A DNA stretch of 29,890 bases, taken from NCBI GenBank assembly GCA_937989585.1, contig CALKRW010000008.1, forward strand, positions 1-29,890, in the 5' to 3' direction. Position numbers and translations under genes: made by a program. The notes beneath the pieces were generated by a model. The model saw only the letters and a list, made by a program, of their open reading frames with translations, searched no databases and had not been told where the DNA came from. Numbering within the stretch: position 1 is the stretch's first letter; each line of letters starts with the position of its first letter. Of the stretch, positions 24,757 through 29,890 are shown piece by piece. The DNA comes from an uncultured Porphyromonadaceae bacterium. GTDB lineage: Bacteria; Bacteroidota; Bacteroidia; Bacteroidales; Muribaculaceae.

Positions 24757-25605
24757 ATGAAATTCTTTTCTACCTTATTTGTTGCTTTGATGCTGCCTGT
24801 GCTGGCTTTCGCCCAGCAGGTACCCGACACCGTGACTGTTTTTACAATCGGCGACTCCACGATGGCCAACAAGCCCCTGGATAACGAGAACCAGGAACGT
24901 GGCTGGGCACAGATTCTTCCCATCTACTTCACCGGCAATGTCAGGATCGACAACCACGCCGTCAACGGACGCAGTTCCAAGAGTTTCATCAACGAGGGCC
25001 GCTGGGACAAGGTCCTCGGACTCATTCGCCCCGGCGACTACGTCATCATCCAGTTCGGCCACAACGACGAGAAGGCCAAAAGCCCTGACCGTTACACTGT
25101 TCCCGGCTCGACTTTCGACGACAATCTCCGTAAGTTCGTTAACGAGGCCCGTGCCAAGGGTGCCACTCCCGTCCTGATGAATTCCATTGTCCGCCGCAAC
25201 TTCCCCTATCGTGGTGTGGGCGCCCAGGAGACCGACGACCGCCAGAAGACCTGGAAGAAAGGCCTGGATAAATATCCCCCCGAAGGCGATACGCTTGTCG
25301 ACACCCACGGAGAATACGTCGTTGCTCCCCGCCGCGTTGCCGAGGAACTCGGTGTCGCATTCATCGACATGAACACTCTGACCCATGAACTCGTGCAGGG
25401 CCTCGGACGTGATAAGTCCAAGGACCTCTTCATGTGGATTCCCGCCGGCGAGTTCGCCTTTGCTCCCGAAGGCCGTATTGACAACACCCACCTCCGCGTC
25501 AAGGGCGCCGTCCTCATCTCGCTCATCGCCGCTCAGCAGCTTGCCGAGAAGGTTCCCGCACTCCGTCCCTACATCCGCGAGACCATCTACAATCTCAACA
25601 AGTAA
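24757..25605 (+). CDS. Rhamnogalacturonan acetylesterase-like SGNH hydrolase (CE12-type)
   Basis: A 282-residue secreted esterase predicted to remove acetyl groups from rhamnogalacturonan in pectin. A signal peptide ends near AFAQQ (about 20). SGNH blocks are complete: block I FTIGDSTMANK with nucleophile Ser34, block II Gly in HAVNGRSSKSF (about 71), block III QFGHNDEK (about 100-105), and block V IDNTHLR with Asp242 and His245. The length and NQERGWAQILP after block I fit the rhamnogalacturonan acetylesterase group. Its stop codon shares one base with the start of the next gene, so the two esterases are translationally coupled. The GH28 gene in this window attacks the same kind of polymer. 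Confidence 0.92.
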   Translation: MKFFSTLFVALMLPVLAFAQQVPDTVTVFTIGDSTMANKPLDNENQERGWAQILPIYFTGNVRIDNHAVNGRSSKSFINEGRWDKVLGLIRPGDYVIIQFGHNDEKAKSPDRYTVPGSTFDDNLRKFVNEARAKGATPVLMNSIVRRNFPYRGVGAQETDDRQKTWKKGLDKYPPEGDTLVDTHGEYVVAPRRVAEELGVAFIDMNTLTHELVQGLGRDKSKDLFMWIPAGEFAFAPEGRIDNTHLRVKGAVLISLIAAQQLAEKVPALRPYIRETIYNLNK

Positions 25606-26456
25606 TGCGAATCGTCCTGCTCGCCTGTGTTCTTCTCGGGGCGCTGTGTGTCAATGCCCGCGACTTCGAGGTCCGGCTTTGGCCCGGTGGCGCTCCCTCT
25701 GCCACAGGACTTGAGTCTGTCGCCGAGGTTAGTCGCGACGGGCGCGCCTCCAGGGTCTCCGATCCCGTCCTCCATGTCTATCCTGCCGCCCAGCCCGGTT
25801 CTCCCGCCATCATCATGTGTCCGGGCGGCGGCTATCAGCATCTTGCCGTCAATCACGAGGGCCACGACATGGCGCAGTGGATGAACCGCCTCGGCGTTAC
25901 CTTCATCGTCCTGAAGTACCGTATGCCCAACGGTCACAAGGAGGTGCCTTTGGCAGACAGCCGCCGCGCCATCGAGATAGTCCGCGACAGCGCCTTGGCC
26001 TGGAATGCCGACCCTCGCCGTGTCGGCATCATGGGCTGTTCTGCCGGCGGCCATTTCGCTGCTACTCTTGCCACCATGTATGGCGACAGCCTCCATCGTC
26101 CCGATTTCCAGATTCTGCTCTATCCGGTCATCTCGATGGACGAGAACCTGACTCACCGCGGTTCTCGCGACAATCTTCTTGGCAAGAATGCGTCCCACGA
26201 GGATGTCGAGCACTATTCCCTTGATCTTCAGGTTACAGACGGGACGCCTCCGGCCTTCATCGCGCTTTCTGCCGACGATAAGGCTGTACCTCCCGCCAAC
26301 TCGTTGCGCTTCGCCCGGGCGCTTATCGACCACAAGGTTCCCGTCTCCCTCCACATGTACCCGACAGGCGGCCATGGCTGGGGTTTCCGCGACCGTTTCC
26401 TCTACAAGCGCGAATGGACCGGCGAACTCGAGACCTGGCTCCGCAACCTGGAATAA
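25605..26456 (+). CDS. Alpha/beta hydrolase, probable carbohydrate acetylesterase
   Basis: A 283-residue secreted hydrolase with signal peptide MRIVLLACVLLGALCVNARD. The oxyanion-hole segment is AIIMCPGGGYQHLAVNHEGH, the nucleophile elbow GIMGCSAGGHFAA (Ser146), the acid SADDKAVPP (Asp224 or 225), and the histidine TGGHGWGF (His257). This pattern is that of the BD-FAE/Axe-like polysaccharide esterases common in Bacteroidetes. Its ATG overlaps the preceding TAA by one base. Coupled with the CE12-like enzyme, the likely substrate is acetylated pectin or a released acetylated oligosaccharide, which is inferred. A terminator begins six bases after the stop. Confidence 0.88.
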   Translation: MRIVLLACVLLGALCVNARDFEVRLWPGGAPSATGLESVAEVSRDGRASRVSDPVLHVYPAAQPGSPAIIMCPGGGYQHLAVNHEGHDMAQWMNRLGVTFIVLKYRMPNGHKEVPLADSRRAIEIVRDSALAWNADPRRVGIMGCSAGGHFAATLATMYGDSLHRPDFQILLYPVISMDENLTHRGSRDNLLGKNASHEDVEHYSLDLQVTDGTPPAFIALSADDKAVPPANSLRFARALIDHKVPVSLHMYPTGGHGWGFRDRFLYKREWTGELETWLRNLE

Positions 26457-26461
26457 GTAAT

Positions 26462-26501
26462 AAGTCCCAAACGCTAAAAAGTGTTAGGGACTTTGTCTTT
26501 T
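26462..26501 (+). terminator. Terminator of the esterase unit, overlapping the next promoter
   Basis: AAGTCCC (26462-26468) with AACGCT pairs to AGTGTT with GGGACTT (26487-26493) across an A/A mismatch and an AAAA loop, followed by TGTCTTTT. Its 3' arm and tail overlap the -33 box of the next gene. Confidence 0.75.
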
Positions 26502-26522
26502 ATGGGGAAAAGTGTAACTTTG
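26492..26522 (+). promoter_or_regulatory. Promoter of the second isomerase-OstA unit
   Basis: TTTG (26492-26495), 19 bases, TAACTTTG (26515-26522), a full consensus match. The predicted leader is about 38 bases before the GTG at 26564. Confidence 0.88.
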
Positions 26523-26563
26523 TGGGTTATTAGACAGAAATTCATCACCAAACCGAAATAACA

Positions 26564-27922
26564 GTGAAAATCAGACCTCTCATACTCACCGCAGCCGGGG
26601 CAGTAGCCTGCGCTTTGGCTTTCGCCGAGAATAACGTCGCCGAGGAAGTCGCCTGGACCATTGGCGACGAGCCCATATACAAGTCCGAGATCGAACAGGC
26701 CTATCTGGACATGCAGCAGGAGCGTACGCCGATTGACGGTGACCCCTATTGCGCGATTCCCGAACTGATTGCCATCCAGCGTCTTTATCTCCATCAGGCC
26801 GAACTCGACACCATCGAGGCACCCGAGGCTCAGGTCCAGATGCAGGTCGAGTCGCAGATCAACTACCTCATCTCCAATCTCGGTTCGAAGGAGAAAGTCG
26901 AGCAGTATTTCCGCAAGTCGATGCCCGAGATTCGCGAGTACTATGCCCGCAACATTTCCGAGCGTTCGCGTGTCCAGCAGGTCCAGCAGAACCTTACCAA
27001 GGACGTGAAGACTACTCCCGGCGAGATTCGCCGCTATTTCTCTTCGCTGCCCAAGGACTCGATTCCTTTCGTGCCTCTGCAGGTCGGCGTCCAGATTATC
27101 ACTCTCAATCCGGCCATTCCCCGTCAGGAGATTGATGACGTCAAGGCACGTCTCCGCGACTTCGCCGACCGCGTTAATCGCGGTGAGTCTGAGTTCTCGA
27201 CTCTTGCCATCCTCTATTCCGAGGCTCCTGAGGGTGTCCGTGGCGGTGAGACCGGATTCCTCGGACGCGGTATGCTCGATCCGGCATATGCCGCTGTCGC
27301 TTTCAACCTCAACGACCCCAAGAAGGTCTCCAAGATTGTCGAGTCTGAGTTCGGCTACCATATAATCCAGTTGATTGAGAAACGTGGCGACCGCATCAAC
27401 ACGCGCCACATTCTGCTTCGTCCTAAGGTGTCGGAAAAGGACCTCGAGACCGCGGTTACGCGTCTTGACTCGCTCCGTGCTGACATCGTGGACAAGAAAC
27501 TCGCCACTTTCGAGGAGGCGGCTTCTCTTCTCTCGCAGGACAAGGATACCCGAATGTCCAAGGGCGTGATGGTGAACCAGAACACCGGCACGACTTCTTT
27601 CGAGATGTCGCAGTTGCCCGCTGAGGTGGCTCGTGCCGTTGCCGATATGCAGCCGGGCGATATCTCGCAGCCTTTCATCATGAAGGATCCCAAGCGCGAC
27701 CGCGACATCGTGGCTATGGTGAAACTCACCTACCGGACCGATGCCCACCAGGCTAATCTCGGCGATGACTATCAGCTCATCAAGGGCATGTTCGAGGATG
27801 CTCAGCGTGAGCAGATGCTGCGCGACTGGCTCGAGAAGAAGATAGCCGAGACATACGTCCGCATCGAGGACGGTTGGCGCGGTTGCGACTTTAAGCATAA
27901 GGGCTGGATTAAGACTAAGTAA
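26564..27922 (+). CDS. SurA-like periplasmic peptidyl-prolyl isomerase, two parvulin domains
   Basis: A 452-residue exported chaperone, the size and layout of SurA. The start is GTG at 26564, since no ATG precedes the signal peptide (ILTAAGAVACALAFAEN). The N-domain begins VAWTIGDEPIYKSEIEQAYL. Parvulin domains lie at about 172-272 (VGVQIITLNP to EFGYHIIQLIEK) and 280-385 (NTRHILLRPKVS onward, including QPGDISQPF). It should escort beta-barrel proteins such as LptD to the outer membrane, matching the OstA-like gene 29 bases downstream in the same unit. A consensus promoter lies just upstream, separate from the esterase genes. Confidence 0.93.
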   Translation: MKIRPLILTAAGAVACALAFAENNVAEEVAWTIGDEPIYKSEIEQAYLDMQQERTPIDGDPYCAIPELIAIQRLYLHQAELDTIEAPEAQVQMQVESQINYLISNLGSKEKVEQYFRKSMPEIREYYARNISERSRVQQVQQNLTKDVKTTPGEIRRYFSSLPKDSIPFVPLQVGVQIITLNPAIPRQEIDDVKARLRDFADRVNRGESEFSTLAILYSEAPEGVRGGETGFLGRGMLDPAYAAVAFNLNDPKKVSKIVESEFGYHIIQLIEKRGDRINTRHILLRPKVSEKDLETAVTRLDSLRADIVDKKLATFEEAASLLSQDKDTRMSKGVMVNQNTGTTSFEMSQLPAEVARAVADMQPGDISQPFIMKDPKRDRDIVAMVKLTYRTDAHQANLGDDYQLIKGMFEDAQREQMLRDWLEKKIAETYVRIEDGWRGCDFKHKGWIKTK

Positions 27923-27951
27923 CTCGCATGTAATCACGCTGTTCTGTTGAT

Positions 27952-29890
27952 ATGGCTTCCAAAAGACGACTCTGGTTCTTGCTTCTGTTGGCCTTGTTGC
28001 TTACGCCGGCGGGACTTGAGATACTGGCTCAGGCCGTGAGGTCCGCTTCCGCTCCGGTCCGCAAGACTTCGGTACGTCCGACCAAGCCTGTCACTATTGC
28101 TCCTCAGATTCCGACTGCCAGCCGCGGTAATGGTGACCGCATCTTCCTCGAGCGTGCCGACGTGCTCAACAAGGTCTCTGCCGACTCTTTCATGGTCCTC
28201 GTCGGCGACGTCCATTTCACCAAGGGTGCCATGCAGATGTACTGCGACTCTGCCCACTACTATCCTCAGTCCGAGTCGATGGACGCCTTCGGAAATGTTC
28301 GCATGGAGCAGGGCGACACTCTCTTCATCTATGCTGACGAACTCAACTACCGTGGCGGCACTCATGCCGTTGCCTATCTTTACGGCTACGACGGCAAGCC
28401 CGTGCGCATGATCAACCGCGAGGTGAAACTCGAGACTGAGATCTTCACCTACGACCTCTTCGAGGAGCGTGGCTTCTATACCACCGGCGGTGTCCTCACC
28501 GACCCCTTCAACCGCCTTGTCTCTGACGAGGGCGAGTACATTCCGGCCACCAAGGAGGCCAATTTCTACAGCCGCGTCTGGCTCAAGCGCTCCGATGGCA
28601 AGGATACCCTTGACATCTACACCGACACCCTCAACTACAACACCGCGACCCATGTTGCCGAGTTCTATTCGCCCACTGAGATTATCAACAGCCGTGGCGT
28701 AATCCACTCGAGCGAGGGCGTCTACAACACGCTCAACAATCAGACCGAACTCTTCGACCGCTCGACGGTCGTGATTGACCGTGGTCCCGGCAATCCCAAG
28801 ACTACCTTCACCGGCGACACTATTTTCTACGACCGCAACAGTGGTTTCGGCGAGGCTTTCGGCAATGTCGTTCTCGTCGACTCCATACGTCAGGCCACGC
28901 TGTCAGGCAACTATGGCTTCTACGACCAGATTGCCGACAGTTGTTTCTTCACGGGCCATGCCCTGGCCATGGAGTATTCCCGTGGCGATACACTCTATAT
29001 GCATGGTCGTTACATCAAGTCGCTCCGGCTGATTGACACCATCCGCACCGAAATCCCCGAACCTGTTGATTCCGCGGCGCTTGCTTTGGCCGGGGCGGAA
29101 TCATCTTCGCCTGAAGTTTCCGCCCCCGATTCCGCGCCTGCCGATTCGGCCTCGCTTCTGTCTCCCTCGGCAGAATCCGCTCCGGCTGACTCTGTTCCGG
29201 CGCATTCCGACTCTATCCCGGTTATCAGGCGCGAGCCTCGCTACGAGGTCCGTCTGGACACCACCCACACCATCGCCGCATGGCCGCGCGTCCGCTTCTA
29301 CCGCATTGACATGCAGGGCCTCTGCGACTCGATGACCTTCGTTCAGCGCGACTCGATGCTCCATCTCGACCGACATCCTGTCGTGTGGAGCGACGACCGC
29401 CAGATTTTTGGCAACAAGATTCTTCTACACCTCAACGACTCGACCCTCGACCATGCCTGGCTGCCTGACTATGGCTTTACCGCCCAGCACATCGAGGATG
29501 TCTACTACAACCAGTTGGCCGGCAAGAAAATGGAGGCCTGGTTCGTCGGCGGCGAACTCTCGCGCCTTAATGTCGACGGTTCTGTCGAGGCCATATTCTA
29601 TCCCGAGGAGAACGACTCCACCATCAACAAGTTCGTCAATCTTCAGACGGCCACTATGGATGCGTGGTTCGTTAATCGCGGACTCGATCGGCTTAAATGC
29701 TGGCCGGAGTCCTCGGGACAGGTCACGCCCCTCTACCTCTCGAAGCGCTCCATGCTCTTCCTCCCCAAATTCCAGTGGTATGAGACCCTGCGCCCGCTCA
29801 CGCCCCGGTCCGTCTTCGAGGTCAGCGACGAGATGAACGCTCTCATGGAAAACACACCCATCCCCGAAATCCCCGTTCCCTCTGCCCCCG
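27952..29890 (+). CDS. OstA-like protein, LPS transport/assembly (3' end outside window)
   Basis: The frame from ATG 27952 is open to the window edge (646 codons, no stop). A signal peptide-like segment, KRRLWFLLLLALLLTPAG, starts the protein. From about residue 60 the OstA-like N-terminal domain is visible: RIFLERADVLNKVSADSFMV, VGDVHFTKGAMQMYCDSAHY, MDAFGNVRMEQGDTLFIYAD. Repeated GNV/GDT beta-jellyroll units then follow, as in LptA and the LptD N-domain (FYDRNSGFGEAFGNVVLVDS, MEYSRGDTLYMHGRYIKS). Residues about 369-424 are a Ser/Ala/Pro/Asp linker, then more OstA-like strands (MDAWFVNRGLDRLKCWP). It should bind LPS or another lipid in the periplasm. It is co-transcribed with the SurA-like gene; mutL is a possible next gene but is not seen. 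Confidence 0.9.
   Translation, partial: MASKRRLWFLLLLALLLTPAGLEILAQAVRSASAPVRKTSVRPTKPVTIAPQIPTASRGNGDRIFLERADVLNKVSADSFMVLVGDVHFTKGAMQMYCDSAHYYPQSESMDAFGNVRMEQGDTLFIYADELNYRGGTHAVAYLYGYDGKPVRMINREVKLETEIFTYDLFEERGFYTTGGVLTDPFNRLVSDEGEYIPATKEANFYSRVWLKRSDGKDTLDIYTDTLNYNTATHVAEFYSPTEIINSRGVIHSSEGVYNTLNNQTELFDRSTVVIDRGPGNPKTTFTGDTIFYDRNSGFGEAFGNVVLVDSIRQATLSGNYGFYDQIADSCFFTGHALAMEYSRGDTLYMHGRYIKSLRLIDTIRTEIPEPVDSAALALAGAESSSPEVSAPDSAPADSASLLSPSAESAPADSVPAHSDSIPVIRREPRYEVRLDTTHTIAAWPRVRFYRIDMQGLCDSMTFVQRDSMLHLDRHPVVWSDDRQIFGNKILLHLNDSTLDHAWLPDYGFTAQHIEDVYYNQLAGKKMEAWFVGGELSRLNVDGSVEAIFYPEENDSTINKFVNLQTATMDAWFVNRGLDRLKCWPESSGQVTPLYLSKRSMLFLPKFQWYETLRPLTPRSVFEVSDEMNALMENTPIPEIPVPSAP

Noticed and set aside
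26474..27937. 487-codon open frame on the minus strand
   Set aside because: It lies wholly opposite the SurA-like gene, has no family features, and arises from codon bias of the real gene. The same holds for the 317-codon minus frame opposite the anchor gene (10098-11051).

Overview
The window looks like a chromosomal segment of a Bacteroidales bacterium, possibly from a gut Muribaculaceae-like lineage. The family-level guess is inference. The order-level call rests on Mfa/FimA-type (type V) fimbrial lipoproteins with Arg-Ala processing-like sites, a DUF5106/thioredoxin lipoprotein, a capsule-type cluster ending in DegT/sugar-transferase/DegT genes, an OstA-like protein next to SurA-like isomerases, and several textbook Bacteroidetes promoters (TTTG, about 19 bases, TAnnTTTG).

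Layout. 1-6622 (+): the 3' end of a surface polysaccharide cluster: F420-dehydrogenase-beta-like fragment, GT2, GT4, GNAT, DegT aminotransferase, initiating sugar-phosphate transferase, second DegT aminotransferase, then a terminator. The first four genes are clearly more AT-rich than the last three, with the change at about 3455. 6800-7375 (-): nitroreductase. 7376-8047: a 670-base gene-free leader with a nine-G tract and a hairpin. 8048-16668 (+): a five-gene fimbrial locus (major fimbrillin, Mfa2/FimB-type anchor, Mfa-like minor subunit, 1152-aa DUF4906-like tip-type protein, DUF5106/thioredoxin lipoprotein). A strong terminator follows the major pilin and another closes the locus. 16868-20681 (-): GH28 polygalacturonase-like enzyme, tRNA-Leu(UAA), LicD-family protein, HAD hydrolase, phosphoribosyltransferase. 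20888-29890 (+): guaB, a 644-aa double-parvulin isomerase, a two-gene pectin-esterase unit (CE12-like SGNH esterase and alpha/beta hydrolase) with its own promoter and terminator, a second double-parvulin isomerase, and an OstA-like gene that runs off the window. The OstA-like gene has no stop inside the window.

How the genes work together. The first block would make, modify and start a lipid-linked surface glycan. The fimbrial block would export lipoprotein pilins, process them at Arg and polymerise them by strand exchange, with the terminator after the first gene tuning the pilin-to-accessory ratio. The last block combines nucleotide synthesis with periplasmic chaperones and LPS transport. 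A pectin-deacetylation unit sits inside it, and a GH28 enzyme lies about 6.5 kb away.

No CRISPR array, insertion sequence, integrase or defence system was seen. The points that most deserve a second look are the G9 tract in a possible promoter spacer upstream of the fimbrial genes, a dispersed family of about 21-bp words at gene 3' ends, a perfect duplication of the guaB 3' end, simple-repeat-like DNA inserted in frame in a DegT aminotransferase, and a thioredoxin lipoprotein in the fimbrial locus.
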